A DNA stretch of 64,000 bases, taken from the NCBI RefSeq assembly GCF_030867145.1, contig NC_134442.1:7145001-7209000 (forward strand), read 5' to 3'. Under the pieces are notes generated by a model, which searched no databases, was not told the origin of the DNA, and worked only from the letters and a program-made list of their open reading frames with translations. The DNA is from Opisthocomus hoazin. Taxonomy: Eukaryota > Chordata > Aves > Opisthocomiformes > Opisthocomidae. Below are positions 30,106-45,737 of the stretch, piece by piece (the stretch's first letter is position 1; the number at the start of each line of letters is the position of its first letter). The position numbers were made by a program, and so were the translations under genes.

Positions 30106-30264
30106 CTCTTGCAGTCGTGGAACCCCAGCCACTGACGTAGCAGCTTCTCAGCTGCGACACTCTCAGCGAGACGTCGGGCACACAGGCAAGCTGCACGTAG
30201 TAGCCGCACTGGACAGGCTGGTCCAATTCCAGCAAGGCAATGTCGTTCCTGTTCGTGATGTTGT
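30106..30264 (-). pseudogene. Truncated acrosin exon 3, junction of units 3 and 4
   Basis: Same fragment. It has a variant CAGCGAGACG near 30165-30175 that recurs only in the copy at 57136-57294. Confidence 0.9.
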
Positions 30265-30861
30265 CCCCAGAATGACCCCAGCTCTTCCTTCAGATATTGC
30301 TGAAGTCTGGCCACCTCTCACACCATTCCCCCTTAACTTCTGGTGACATCTGGCTCTTCCTCATGGCACTGTAACTCCTGCCAGCTTTCTTTCATATTTC
30401 CAATTAGCAGATGCTTCAACCAGGTCCTAATCATCATCCCCAGAGTTGTCTGCACGCCACATCATTATTTTGCGTCCTCTTTCTAGCCTCAATGTGCCAG
30501 TCTTCTTCATGCCACGGTGGCTCTGAGCACGCTCCTGTCTGACCAGGCATGGTGCCAGCCCTGCTGAGCGACTCTTGCCCTTTGTGCCCTCCTTGACTGC
30601 CTGCAGCCTCATTTTGCCGGGCATGGAAATGCTTGCCTTGCGCACGAGAGTGAATTGGACTCAGGCACGGTTAACTGTGAAACCTGGCAACTTTATTCCA
30701 AGAACTAAGTCAGCTTCAGCATTTGTGTGCACGGGGAGGAGAGCGGGCAGCACAGAGCAGGCCTTTGATGCTGAGGCTGCCTTTGGAGCAGCAGGCATTG
30801 CCCCAGAAGGAAATGATCATGGTCCAGTGCAGCCTGCGCTGGTTCCTGTTGATCCTGCTCC

Positions 30862-32959
<2,098 letters not shown>

Positions 32960-33468
32960 CTGTAAGCAGAAACTGATGAATGTCCTGCTCGGTGGCTTGC
33001 TGCTGTTCAGGCTGCAGGTCAGCCCCCTTCCCCCCCACCAGGCGCTGCATGGACAGCAGGGCCGCGGAACCCTGTGGGGCATGCGTCCATCTACCCCTGT
33101 TTGTGCTTGAGCCCCGTAGGCGAGTTGTGCCAGCGGCCTGGCTGCTGGCAAGGAACTGAGGCTCCCACATGGCGTTTGGGAAGCTTTGGTGTGGCACAGA
33201 TGGAGCACGCTCCACGCTGGCTCTGTCATTGCCAAGGGACGGGGTGGGGGTGGCGCTTGGTCATTCTCGAGTGTTTAGTTTTCTAAGGTATTTTGTTTTC
33301 TAATATGTTGCATGTAGATTACTGTATGTAGAGTATGCATTGCTCTGTACAGTACGTATTGTGTAGTTTTTATTGTTTTGCAGCCATTGTGGGTATTGTG
33401 GGTATGGTAGGTATGGGACTGCGCTATACAGTTTATTATTGTCTGTATTATATTGTACCCCGAACGGG

Positions 33469-34018
33469 ATGGACCTTTTCCAGAACCACCCAATGCTCCT
33501 GCAGACCCTGCAGCCCTGGGTCCAGCAGGAGCTGGAGCAGATCTTTGACAACAGGGGGTTGGAGGCAGCCATGGTGGAAGACACCGTCATGGCCATGTTG
33601 ACCAAGATGCCCCCGACCCCGCTGCCTCCTGAGGAGGGTCTCTGCCTCCCCCGGCAGCCCTGTGAGATCCGGCACGGACGAGCTCCTCGGCACCTCATGC
33701 GCCGCTGTGGGTGGGCACCTGGCAGCTGCCCCGCTGCTCCCGCTGCCATCCCCACGGAGCAAGAAGAGCCCCAGGAGGAGCCTGGGGAGGCTGTGCCCAG
33801 GCCCTCCACTACCAGCTGGGGCAGGGAACGCCCCCGGGGGGCCACGGCCACCCCCAAAGAGGAGCACCAGCAGCTCTGAGGACTCTCCAGCCAACAAGAG
33901 GCCAGCACCACACCAGGGACCCTGGAGGGGCCCTCGCCAGACGGCCGAACCAGGACTGGGCCACCAGCTGCGGCACACGCTGGCCCTCAAGGGCTCCCAG
34001 ATCCCATTAGCCAAATAA
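33469..34018 (+). CDS. TOPORS-like gene fragment, unit 4
   Basis: ATG frame of 136 codons to 33879, with Ala instead of Ser in GLEAAMVEDT. The second frame is open to 34018 as in unit 3. Confidence 0.45.
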
Positions 34019-34530
34019 AAGAATCGCATGCAAATGACAGAAAAAGTCTCAGTGTTACCAACAGCGCAGATGGCTTTGCTGTCCTCACCCTTTTTAGCTT
34101 TTCTTTTACAGGGAGGGGTGGGATGTGAACGCTGAGGGGTCCTTCTGCGCGTGCCAGGCACTATTTTGTTGTTCTCCCCCAAGGCAAGTGCTGCCCAGCT
34201 CCAGGCCTGCAGCTCTGCACTGGTCCCGGGGCAGATGTCTCCAGCCCGGGGGTCTCCAGGGCCAGCCCGTGCCCCATCGCTCAGCACCCCACGCCTGTCC
34301 CCCTCTTCCCGCACCCTCTGCCCCCACGTCTCGGGGCGCTGCTCCCCGACCAGCCTGCACTGCTGGGCGCAGCCTCGCGACGGTGGCACCCAAAACCCTG
34401 CTCCTGCACAGAGTCACGACGTGGTGCTGCTCTCTGCACCAGCCCAGGGTCGCACCCTGCCCCAGCAGAGCCCCAACAAGTGCAGCCAGGGGAAGCGCAG
34501 AGTCCTGGCCCTGGGGAGGTCACTACCAAT

Positions 34531-35364
34531 AGAGCTTTGGATCCTAAAAAGATGCTTTCTGCTCTGAAAGTGAGGGTTTAAACCCTAACAAGGGAACGGT
34601 GTGCCCTAAGAAAGTCTATGGCTAATAAAAGACAGCTTTGGACCCAAAAAAATGAGGATTTCCGCCCTGCAAATAAGGCTCTGGGATCTAAAATGGATGG
34701 AGAGTGTCTACAAATGACGCTTTGGGCCCTGCAAAGGAGGGGAACCTCTTGGTTCCTCTGTTGCCCCATAAAACGAAACACTCCAGTGCAGGCCTAGAGC
34801 TGTAAGAGGGGTTTGGCCCTAGAAGTGAGACTTTGGACTCTCCAAAAAAGAGTTTGGGCCTGAAGCATGGGGCGTTGGGATGTGAAAATAAGGCTTTGGA
34901 AATGAAAATGAGATGCTGAACCCTCAAATCAGGACTTTTGCCCTCACATGATGTTTTGGTGCCAAAAGCTAGGGCTCTGTATGCTAAAAACAGGTCTTTG
35001 GAGCCTCCAAATGAGGCTTCGGTCATTAAACAAGTGAGGCTTTGTACCCAAAATGAGCAGTTTGGATGCTAAAATGAGGCTTTGGACCCTCCAGCTTGCC
35101 GACTGGATCCTCTAAATTAGGCTATGGATCCAGATAATGAGGCTTTGGTGCCATGAAAGGAGACTTTAGACCCTACAAATAAGGCTTTGGACTCTAAAAA
35201 GGAGCCCTTTGACACTCAGATCAGACTTTGGGCCTTCAAGAGAATGCTTTGGTCCCTTAAAAGGAGTCTGTGAATTGTAAAAGCGAAGCTTGCAACTTAT
35301 CAATGAGGGTTTGACCCTGCAAAGGAGGGTTTGGACCCTAAAAAAAGGCTTTGTGCCCTCCAGA
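34531..35364. repeat. Degenerate ~21 bp repeat block A, unit 4
   Basis: Same block as 5497-6330. Confidence 0.85.
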
Positions 35365-36254
35365 TGGTGCTATCACCATCGACCTCTTGTAGGACAGAAA
35401 GGGGTCTTGTGAGGCAGCAGTTGCGTCCCACTGTGCAGGCTTTGAGCCAGCCCTGGGGACTCAGCTGACCAGCAGGTTGTCACTGGAGGACACTGGGGCT
35501 GCAAGGGTACGCATTTCCCAGCCATCACTTAGCTGCAGGGAGATCTGCTTTGACGGCCCCAGGCCAGAAGGACACGCACTGCACAGGCGGGCATTCACAG
35601 AGGCGTCTCTTGGACTTGCCAGGGCAGGAATCACCGAGGGCAGAGGACAACAGCCCAAGAGCAGGGAAGTGCTGGCCTGTTTTTCAAGCCAAGGCGGCAA
35701 ATTCACCTGCAGGGGCTCTCCTGAGCAGCGGCACAAGTGCCAGCTGGCTGAAAGCATGCACAGCTCGCTCAAGGGCTGGGCTGAGTGCTTCGTGCCCCAC
35801 TAACGCAGGGCAAAAACAAAGCGTGCTCACCTCGCCTGAACGAGCGGCTGCAGAGCTGTCACTCCCCGGGTCCAGGCGGGATCTCCACGTGTGCCCTGGG
35901 ACACCCACGGGTGCGTACGCTGGAGCCGCACACTTCCCATGCCTGGTGACGGAGGGCTCCACGCACGCCGGAGGAGCTGGAGAGCAGCAAGGCAGACGCT
36001 CAGTGCCCTCAGCACCAGGGCCGAGCCCTGCTCTCGCAGCAGGACGGGGCAGAGCCATCTCCCCGTTCCCCTGGGCAGCTGTCCCCAGCGCTCCACAGGC
36101 AAACTGCCAGGGCGGTGTGTTAGGGGTTGGAAGGGACCTCTGTGGGTCATCGCGTGGGCAGCGGTGTGCAGAGCAACGGCGGGCTGAGGGCAGCCGAGGC
36201 GGGAGAGCAGCCTTGCGCTCAGTGGGACCAGGCTGCTCTCTGCTCTGCCACCAA

Positions 36255-37132
36255 AGCTAAGACTTTGGAAAGTCAAAATGATGCTTTGGATGCTAGAAAT
36301 ATAGCTCTGGAGCCTAAAAAGAGGCTTTCTGCCTCCAAAATGAGAGTTAGGACCCTCAAAATGGAACTGTGGGCCCTAAAAGAAGGTTGTGAGTGATAAA
36401 AGACAGGTTTGGATCCCATAAACGAGGGCTTCAGCCCTGAAAATGGGGCTCTGGGCACTCCAAAGGATAGGCTAGATGCTACAAGGGACGCTTTAGACCC
36501 TGAAAAGGAGGGGAACGACTTGGTTCCTCCATGGCCTCCAGAAATGGAGATTTCGTCCCAAATAGAGGGCTCTGGGCACTCCAGTGGAGGCTTTCAGGTG
36601 TAAAAGAGGGCTTGGGACCCTTCAAAGTAGAGTTTAGACCTGCCAAAGGATGGCTTGGGGCTTAAGAATGCAACATTGGGCCCTGAAAATGGGGCTTTGG
36701 AAATTACATTGAGGCATTGAACCCTGAACTTCTGATGGTTTTAAGCCCTGAAGTGATGCTTTGGGTTTGAAAATCAGGGCTTTGTACTGTTGAAATGGGA
36801 TTTTAGACCCTCAGAATGAAGCTTGGGACATCAAACAAACAAGGCTTCTAAGTCTAAAGGAGCAGTTTTGATTCTACATGGAGGCTTTGGCTCCTGAAAA
36901 GCAGGGTTTTGAAGATAAAGATGAGGGTTGAGACCTCAAATGGAGACTTTGGACCCTATAAACAATGCTTTGGACTCTGAAAAGGAGGCTCTGCACCTTC
37001 AAAATGATGCTATGAGCCCTGGGTTTGGAACTTAGAAATGAGGGTTTGTACCCTAAAAAGGAGGCTTTGGGTCCTAAAAAGAAGGCATTAAAACCTACAA
37101 TAAAAGTTTGGACACTAAAGATGAGTCCTGGA
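36255..37132. repeat. Degenerate ~21 bp repeat block B, unit 4
   Basis: Same block as 7221-8098. Confidence 0.85.
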
Positions 37133-37839
37133 GACCAAGCGCCACCCCCACCCCGTCCCTTGGCAATGACAGACTCACAGCTGAGGATGGTGGCCCTCTT
37201 GCAGGGGCGGGCGCTGGCGGCGGCGGGGCAGAGAGCGGTGCAGAGGAGGTGCAGGCGGCCTCGCTGTCGCAGCCCTCGTGGAGGCAGCGGCAGGTCTGGC
37301 CCCGTCTCAGCAGGGCGGGCAGCGTCAGGAAGGAGATGATGTGCAGGAGCTGTGGGGATGGGGGAGAGCATCAGCCCTGGGACGCCCCTGCTTCGGGGGG
37401 CAGACCCCAGCCCCACACCCCCCCCGTCCTCGCCACCTCAGGGCAGACACTGGACGGCAGCCACGTCCTGCCCCTCCTCACCACCCTGCAGGCTGCTGCG
37501 GGGTCGCTGGGGCTGCGCGGAGGGGATGTGGGGGAGCCGATGGCCCCAGGGCAAGCATCACCCCCACCCAGCCTTGTCCACCCCACCGCCACCCCGGCGG
37601 CCTCACCATCATGGAGACGGGGGGTTCCAGAACACGGGGACAGCTGGGGGGTGCAGAGGAGACAGAGAGGAGCGCTGCAAGGGGGGAGGAGGGGCCCTGG
37701 GCCTGGTCCAGGGGCTGCTCGGCCTCGGGGCAGGCCCCACAGGAGCCATGGTGAAGCTGGGCCTGGCTGCAATCGGGGCCCGCCTCCTTCCCATGTAGTC
37801 TTGGCCGGCAGAGGTCGGGAGGGCTGTCAGTCTCCTCCC

Positions 37840-38247
37840 CTGAGGTGCTGCTGCCTCTGATTGGCCCCCTTGTGGTCAGGCTGCTGGGTTACAGTGCCTG
37901 CCCTTCACCTGAGGGAATGACCTGCCATTGGCTGCCAGGGCTGTCACTCAGCCCAGATGCAATGCCCACCCGCCCCTGAGGTGCTGCTGCCTCTGATTGG
38001 ACCCCAGGTGGTCAGGCTGCTGGGCTGCAGTGCCTGCCCTTCACCTGAAGTGATGACCTGCCATTGGCTGACAGTGCTGTCACTCTGCCCAGATGCAGTG
38101 CCCACCCTCCCCTGAGGTGACGCTGCCTCTGATTGGCCCCCTTGTGGTCAGGCTGCTGGGTTACAGTGCCTGCCCTTCACCTGAGGGAATGACCTGCCAT
38201 TGGCTGCCAGGGCTGTCACTCTGCCCAGATGCAGTGCCCACCCTCCT
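37840..38247. repeat. 136 bp VNTR, 3 monomers (unit 4)
   Basis: Monomers at 37840, 37976 and 38112. Confidence 0.92.
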
Positions 38248-39347
38248 CTGAGGTGCTGCTCTCCGCTATTGGCTGCCTGAGGGGCCGCTCTCCCCTCCGC
38301 CGGTGCCTGCCCTGCTCCCAGGCGATGTGGTGATGAACTCCACAGGGTGGGCTGGGTGCTCGCGGTGACCCTGTGGGCACGGCAGAGCAGGGAGCTTTCG
38401 CTGGGGAGGGAGCGGCAGCCATCGCCCCGTCCAACCGCCCGCCCTGCAGGGCTGGCCCGGCCTGACAGCAGAGCATGGAGGGCACTGCCCAAAGGGCTCC
38501 TGGGCACGGACAGGCCGGGGGCACCGACCGCCTCTCAGGCAGCCTGTCCCAGCGCCCGGCCGCCCTCTCGGTGCAGAAACGGATCCTTGAGCCCAGCTGA
38601 ACCCGCCCTGACGCAGCTCTGGGCCGTTCCCACGCATCCTGTCCCTGGACCCCAGCAGCAGAGCTCAGCACCTCCTTCTCACGTCCCCTCCTGGGGAAGC
38701 TGTGGAGAGCGGTGAAGTGGGACAGGGAAATACGCGGCTGTGGGCAAGAACAGACAGGTTGGGGCCCCAAAAATGAGGATTTTGGCCCTGAAAATGAGGC
38801 TTTGCAGGTGAGGACTCTGGACTGAGGCACAGGGAACCTTCCCCCGGCTCAGGGCAAGGCTGCGCCAGCCCAGAGCACGCAGGAGGTGGCCACCTCTGCA
38901 CCGCGGCACGAGTGGCGACTCGCCGGCTTGGCAGGGCGCGGGGCCTTTCCATGCCCGGGGGTGTCTGGGGAGGGGGCAGGCTGCCTAAAGCGTCTCCCCT
39001 CCTCCTCCCCTCCAGGTCTCTGTGCTCCAGCGGGGCAGCTGGGGCTCTGCTGTAAGGACACCCGGGGTCAGCATGCGCTGTGCTGCCTTGGGCTGCTGGG
39101 AAGGGATGGCATTGGGATGCTCCCCGGGCAACCCTGCTTCCCCCGGGGGCTGCCATTTCCCTTTTTCCCACCCAGCTGCCAGGCAGCCATGCTGCTGTCG
39201 GAGGGGCAAGCTCTGCTCCAGGCCCCGGCTGAGGTGAGGCTGACACTGCCCTACCAAAGCCCTCCTGCTACACAGCTGTGGGATTCTGGGAGAAGGTGAG
39301 CACACAGGGTGTGTGCAAAGCAGTAACATTTGAGCACCTGCTTCTTA

Positions 39348-39810
39348 TGATGCCGTGAAAAGCCGGAATTGAAGACTCAATAGTCAGCAGACTATTAAGC
39401 AGTATTCTTTATTGCGGCGCCGGGCACACGGGGGATCTCTCCTCCAAACGTGTGCACCGAAGAGACACAGTTACTAGGTATTTATGCTATGTTAACATAC
39501 ATATTCATTACATTTCCAAGAAATGTTAATCATAGTAATGGCTTTTCCGAGAATTCATTAATATATGGTAATGTCCATCGCACATGTTTGTTTGGCGTCT
39601 CTGGGCAGGGGTCTTCAGATTATCCTGCAGCATCCTTATCTCTGTAGTTTGCATACCTGTTCTCCCAAGGCCCAGGCGCCTAAAGGGATTATTCAGGAGT
39701 CCCTTGTCTTGCAACCATCCCAGTTATTCACAAAGAACCAAGACTTGTTTCTGACCACCTGAAGTGATAACATCCCCTACATGTTACATTTGTTACATTT
39801 ACAGTTATCA
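39348..39810 (-). repeat. 3' LTR of the retrovirus
   Basis: 463 bp, TG...CA ends; matches 45274-45737. Contains AATAAA on the minus strand (TTTATT near 39407-39412). Confidence 0.93.
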
Positions 39811-39940
39811 ATCCCTCCTTTTCTTTTGAGGATTTGTAGCTAGAAAGCTATGAATCCTCACTATTCTATTTTGTAGGTATTATTTTCAAATAATTCTATT
39901 TGGTGCCTAATCTTATTCCTTTTTCCAATCACTGTGTGTC

Positions 39941-40740
39941 TCAACTGAATCCCGACAACACCAAAGGAGACATTTGAGAGACATGCAAACAAGTATTCCT
40001 AAAACGACCAGTGTGATCATTCCCATGAACAATTGTTTCAATCACACTAAATTGGGGAGCCAAGAGGTTAAATTTTGTTCCCCTACTTACAAGTGGGTTG
40101 TCTTCCCGTTTGGCTTGTCTCCATGATGTTCTTAATATGCCTTTAGGTATTTGGGACTGATTATATATTTGGTCCTGGCTGACTAGATGACCTATGGTAC
40201 ACATTCCCTTCCAACCCGCAGGGAGTCGCTTTCTGCTAATGCCATCACCACATAGCCACCAATACGTGTTGTGTAATTTACAGGGCCCGTCAGTGGCTGT
40301 GAGATTAGCTCTGCAAAATGCTCCACGGTTTACCCAGCCAATTGGTACATTCCTAAAATAATCCCAGTTCGAGGGGCTATAGGTTTCTAATTGGGTTCTG
40401 TTACAAAAATCTATATATATCGCGCCTGTCCCTTTCAAATCCCAAGTTCCTACTTCTACTGTAGTTTTGTTGATCAAATAATCATTCCACCCATCTCTGC
40501 AAGTACAATTTTTGTGTGTATGGAAGGGGGTCAGCACGAACAAGTGTTGGATCTTGCTTTCCATAGGCAGCTATTATTGCTGACCAATATCTGGGTGTTG
40601 TTATCTAATATCTGTAGGTCACATCTTGGTCCAGTCATGTAGTTCGAGTTGTCATGATCGCAGTATCCTAAAAAGCCTAGGTTTAACAAAGTTACCGCCG
40701 CAATCATAGTTTCAAACCGCCAGCCTTTTCGACCATCCAT
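39941..40740 (-). mobile_element. Envelope region of the retrovirus (fossil)
   Basis: Cys- and N-glycosylation-rich sequence typical of a retroviral surface subunit, following the integrase region in the normal order. Broken; no transmembrane subunit recognised. Confidence 0.75.
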
Positions 40741-43560
40741 CCTGGTTTAGGAGCCTTCTTCACTCGGGAATAATGGATCCAGGCCGGTTGTTCTCTAATC
40801 TTGATTGCAGTGAAGGTGGTCAGCAATACCTGGTAAGGTCCATTCCACTTCTCTCTCAGTGGATCACCTGAAAAATTCTTAACATAAACCCAATCTCCAG
40901 GGCTAAATGGATGGATCGAGTGATCTACCCCTTTAGCCCTGGTACCCAAAACATTTTTACTAATCCTTTCTAATTGTTTTCCTAAGGATATAACATAATT
41001 CTGTAGATACTGATTTCCCAACTGGTTCAAATCTTCCCCCTGATATTTAGCCTGATATGGTCTCCCATATAGTATCTCAAAAGGGCTCAAATTTTCTTTG
41101 GCCCTAGGTTTTACACGTATCCGAAGTAGTGCAATAGGCAATGCTTGGTACCAATATAGATTCGCTTTTTGGCATATTTTTGCATCTTTTCTACTTGCCC
41201 ACTGGCTTGTGGTCTGTAGGGCGTATGTAACTGCCAATTGATTCCTAACAGTTTGCTGACCTGTTGCACTACTTCTGCACAAAAATGCGTCCCCCTATCT
41301 GAGGAGATAGTTGTCGGTACCCCAAATCGAGGTATTATTTCATTTAATAATACCTTAGTTACTTCCCTTGCTTTATTTGTTCTACAAGGGAATGCTTCTG
41401 GCCAACCTGAAAAGGTATCCGTAAGTACTAATAAGTACTTGTACCCTCCTTTCCTTGGAAGTTCAGAGAAATCAATTTGCCAATGGTCACCAGGTATACT
41501 TCCCTTCCCAATACTTCCTAATTGTACCCGGTTACCTGTATTTGGGTTATTTTTTAAACATGTTTCACACTGTTGGGTTACTTGTCGGACTGTAGTATAC
41601 AAATTTTTCCCTATTAATTTCTGATTTAAAAATTTGTACAGGGAGTCCGCTCCCCAGTGTGTCCTATTGTGTTCTTCTTTAACCACCCCCCATATCTGTT
41701 TAGCAGGGATTATAATTCTGCCATCACTTAAGTAGGCCCACCCCTGGGATGGAACTTGGCCCCCTAATCCCTCTATTAATTCTTCATCAGCTTTAGAATA
41801 CTCAACATTTTCTTGGTCACTCAGGTTTCTATTTCTATAATCTGGAATTAAGGCTAAAATCTCTTACATTCTCTCTGCTGCCTGTTTAGCTTCAGAGTCA
41901 GCCAACCTGTTACCTCTTTCCTGGTCAGTGTTACCCTTCAGGTGTCCTCGGCAGTTCACGATGGCAACTTTTGTTGGTAGCTGAATGGCTTCTAATAGTC
42001 GAAGGATTTCATCAGCATATTTAATCTGCTTCCCTTGAGCAGTTAGTAGTCCTTGCTCCTTCCAAATTGTCCCATGAGCGTGGACAACTCCAAAGGCATA
42101 TTTGGAATCTGTCCATATATTTATCTTTTTCCTTTTGTTAACTCCAGAGCCCTAGTTAGGGCAATAGTTTCAGCCTTTTGAGCTGATGTTCTAGCAGGTA
42201 ATGATTGAGAACAAACTACTTCGGCTGCTGTTGTCACCGCATAGCTGGCCTTTCGAATACCTTGTCCGACAATGCTGCTTCCATCCGTGAACCAGGAGTC
42301 CTGTGCATCTTCCAGGGGTTCCTCTTTCAGATCTGGTCTGCTGGAGTACACAGTCTCTATGGTTTCTAAGCAATCAGGTACCAATGGTTCAGAGATTGAC
42401 CCGCTGAGAAAAGAAGCTGGGTTCCTAATATTATTCAATTAGAATGGCCTGGTATCGTGGAAATTGGGATGGGGAAAGCCAGTAGTTCCCTTTTTGTTGC
42501 AGTACAGCTGATATTCTGTGTGAGATCGGTACTGTGATCTTTTGGCCCAAGGTGAATTTTCAGGCTTCCTGAATAGTCAAGACCACCGCCGCCACAGCTT
42601 GCAGACATCCTGGCCATCCTTTGCTTACTCCATCCAGCTGTTCAGCAAAATAGGCCACAGCTCTTTTCTAGGGTCCCAGTTGTTGAGCTAGGATCCCCAG
42701 AGCTATGCCTTGTGTCTCATAAGAAAACAGCCAAAAGGGTTTAGTAACATCAGGCAGGCCCAGAGCCGGGGCCTTCATTAGATCCTTCTTAAGTGTCTGA
42801 AATGCATTTTGAGCTTCTTTGGACCAGATCAATCGGGTGGGGTTGTTTTTCAAAAGTTCACATAAGGGTCTCACTATTATTCCATAATTATAAATTCATA
42901 ACCAGCACCAACCTGTCAGTCCCAGAAAGGTCCTGAGCTCTTTTACCGTCTGACGGAGGGGAGTCCTGCAGATGGCTTCATTCTGTTCTGTTCCTAGTTC
43001 TCTTTGTCCAGACAGCTTGCATCCAAGGTAGGTTACCCGTTGCCGCACCATCTGAGCTTCCTGTTGAGAGACTTGATACCCATTTAATCTCAAAAAGTTT
43101 AACAAACTGATAGTCCACTGTATACAGTCAGGTTTTGTTTCAGTTGCTATTAATGTACTGTAAAAGGGTTCCATCTCTGGAGGAAGGGTTCCATGCTTCA
43201 AGTTCTCGTGTTAGTTGATTTCCAAAGATCGTTGGGCTATGCTTAAAACCTTGGGGTAACACTGTCCAGGCAAGCTGGGGTTTTTTTACCCGTGGTAGGA
43301 TTTTCCCACTCAAATGCAAATAAATTCAGACTTTCTTTGGCTAAAGGCAGACAGAAGAATGCATCATTTAAATCCAATACCGTAAACCATACTTGCTACC
43401 ACATGGTGTGCATCCCTAACAATCTTATTCACTTCTCTTAAATCCTGTACTACCCAATAAGTTCCACCTGTTTTTGTTTTTTTTTACTGGTAACACAGGA
43501 GTATTGTATTCTGATTCACACTCCACTAGTAGTCCATACTGTAAAAAGTTACCTTGCTTC
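40704..43560 (-). mobile_element. Pol region of the retrovirus (fossil)
   Basis: Integrase (about 40740-41700) with the zinc-binding region, catalytic-core features such as DHWQIDF and SSDRGTHF, and a GPY-type C-terminal module; RNase H-like sequence with FTDGSS (about 41850-42440); reverse-transcriptase thumb and connection sequence such as LGLTGW (about 42600-43560). Class I (gammaretrovirus-like) by similarity. Broken. Confidence 0.85.
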
Positions 43561-43599
43561 CCCTCTTTTTCATTTTGTTTTTCTGTTGCTTAACTTCTA

Positions 43600-45250
43600 A
43601 GAACTTTGCTTTTTTTTTCTCTTCATTTGGAGCAGCAGCTAGCAAAGCAGCTTGTAACTTGATACCTTTCTGTTCTAATCACTTTACACAACCCTTCGGA
43701 AAATCCAGAGGGGTTTTCCTTTTGGGTTTTTTTTGGTTGTTTGTTTTTTTTTTTTTTTTTTCAATACCGCGTTAAACTTTTCATCTCCAATACTTTTTAA
43801 TTGTCCACAAAACCGCATCAATTCTAACAACATATCATAATTCAATTAATTGTTTCCTTATGAGGGGATCACCTCCCTCCGAAGCTCATGTTACAATAAA
43901 ATAACTTCTCAACTTCTCCACCAATCGGTTAACACAACACACACACACACATACAACCTAGAAGCGATCTTTTAAAATCCTTCTGTTTACAAACTGTATC
44001 ACCTAAGTACAACAATATATACAGGCAAACCACTTCAGTTAACATGTTTATATACATAGAGCTCTTTCAAAACAATATATACAGTATATTTAATACATAC
44101 CCCCAAACCAGAGTCCCTAAACGATCGATCAATGCCAAATAACTAGAGAACTTGTAACCCCACAATATATACCAACTTGTATTTTAAAACCAATCCCCAA
44201 ATTCCCAACTCAATTCCTAAATCATGCCGATTTTCTTTAAGCAAACCAAACCCCATACATTATTAAGATGTTGTTGAGTGAGGGGTCTCCCCCTACTTTT
44301 CCCAATGTTGCCGTCTAGATCCTGGGAGAGGCTCTCAAAATCCCCCCCACGGGAAGACCCTGCACTGATACTTAAGAAATCATAAACCACGGCCCCGAAG
44401 ACTCAGAGTTCAAATACAACAGTCCCAAGTCAAAAACTGGAAATCAGCAGAACATACCAAACGTACGTGGTGTGTTTTTTTTTTTTTTTTTTTTTTTTTT
44501 TGACTTATTTGTCTTTCACACAGAGGCTTCATACACAGTCACACAAGCTTTCCAATGTGCTAGAATACATCCTAAGGGGCTTTTCTTTAAAATACCACTG
44601 CTTTGCTGTCCCCCCATTTTACTTTACTGATTCTGTACTTCTGTTATCTTTGTCTTAAAATTCTAAACTGTTGTCCCCTTCTGTCCCGCTTTGACCACGT
44701 TCCGCAAATGTCACAATTAATATTCTGGTCACATAAAAAAAGAGGTTCACCGTACAAGGTTCTTAACGAGCCAGTATCCGATATATCCGATATCCGAGTT
44801 CAATACCAACAAATCCGTATCACCAGAAGTACAACTTAAGCAGGTTTCCTAGGTGTACCAATACCAAAAGCACGTTATTACAGAAGTGCAAAACACAACC
44901 CGTGCCTGCACCAACGCACCAATACAACAATACCAAAAGCACGTTATTACAGAAGTGCAAAACACAACCCGTGCTTGCACCAACGCACCAAGACGTACAC
45001 CCTCAGGCACTAGTAGCCTGGTGTACAGCGCTTAGCGTAGGACGTCTCCTACGACTTATGAGAACTCTCCAAATGACCGGTCTCACATACCAAAACAGAG
45101 AAAGAAAGGAAAAAAAGAATACCTTTACTTGTTTAGATGGTCCTTGTCTGCTCCCGCAGTGATCCGAGTGAGGCGAGGAGTCCCTCCGGGAAATCCCGGG
45201 GGTACCCTAGGGAGTCCTGTTCTCAGCAGGTCCTGCAGCCGAGCAGAGCG
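43600..45250. other. AT-rich leader side of the retrovirus
   Basis: No coding region recognised. Contains long poly-T runs near 43745-43762 and 44474-44501, a short CA-repeat near 43937, and a 69 bp tandem duplication (44860-44990). Confidence 0.6.
44860..44990. repeat. 69 bp tandem duplication inside the retrovirus
   Basis: Two copies starting AATACCAAAAGCACGTTATT at 44860 and 44929, differing by one base over about 62 bp. Confidence 0.9.
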
Positions 45251-45273
45251 GGTCCCATCTGGGGTGCCAGAAA

Positions 45274-45737
45274 TGATGCCGTGAAAAGCCGGAATTGAAG
45301 ACTCAATAGTCAGCAGACTATTAAGCAGGTATTCTTTATTGCGGCGCCGGGCACACGGGGGATCTCTCCTCCAAACGTGTGCACCGAAGAGACACAGTTA
45401 CTAGGTATTTATGCTATGTTAACATACATATTCATTACATTTCCAAGAAATGTTAATCATAGTAATGGCTTTTCCGAGAATTCATTAATATATGGTAATG
45501 TCCATCGCACATGTTTGTTTGGCGTCTCTCGGCAGGGGTCTTCAGATTATCCTGCAGCATCCTTATCTCTGTAGTTTGCATACCTGTTCTCCCAAGGCCC
45601 AGGCGCCTAAAGGGATTATTCAGGAGTCCCTTGTCTTGCAACCATCCCAATTATTCACAAAGAACCAAGACTTGTTTCTGACCACCTGAAGTGATAACAT
45701 CCCCTACATGTTACATTCGTTACATTTACAGTTATCA
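45274..45737 (-). repeat. 5' LTR of the retrovirus
   Basis: 464 bp, TG...CA ends, followed directly by the right CTTA target duplication and then by the unit sequence TCAGCATCCAC. Confidence 0.93.

Larger units (their letters stand above)
39348..45737 (-). mobile_element. Endogenous retrovirus, gammaretrovirus-like, broken
   Basis: 6390 bp provirus read on the minus strand, flanked by a 4 bp target duplication CTTA (39344-39347 and 45738-45741), with two near-identical LTRs. Inside: a purine-rich tract next to the 3' LTR (39811-39831), an envelope surface-type region, integrase, RNase H and reverse-transcriptase regions in class I order, and a candidate primer binding site next to the 5' LTR (45252-45269, TGG at its start on the minus strand). 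The leader-side part, about 43600-45250, is AT-rich and shows no recognisable gag. The interior is broken in at least half a dozen places. The other units have the empty site, so it inserted after the array formed. The LTRs differ at 3 positions plus one single-base indel (about 0.65%); at an assumed 1.5-2 x 10^-9 per site per year that is about 1.5-2 million years. Confidence 0.93.
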
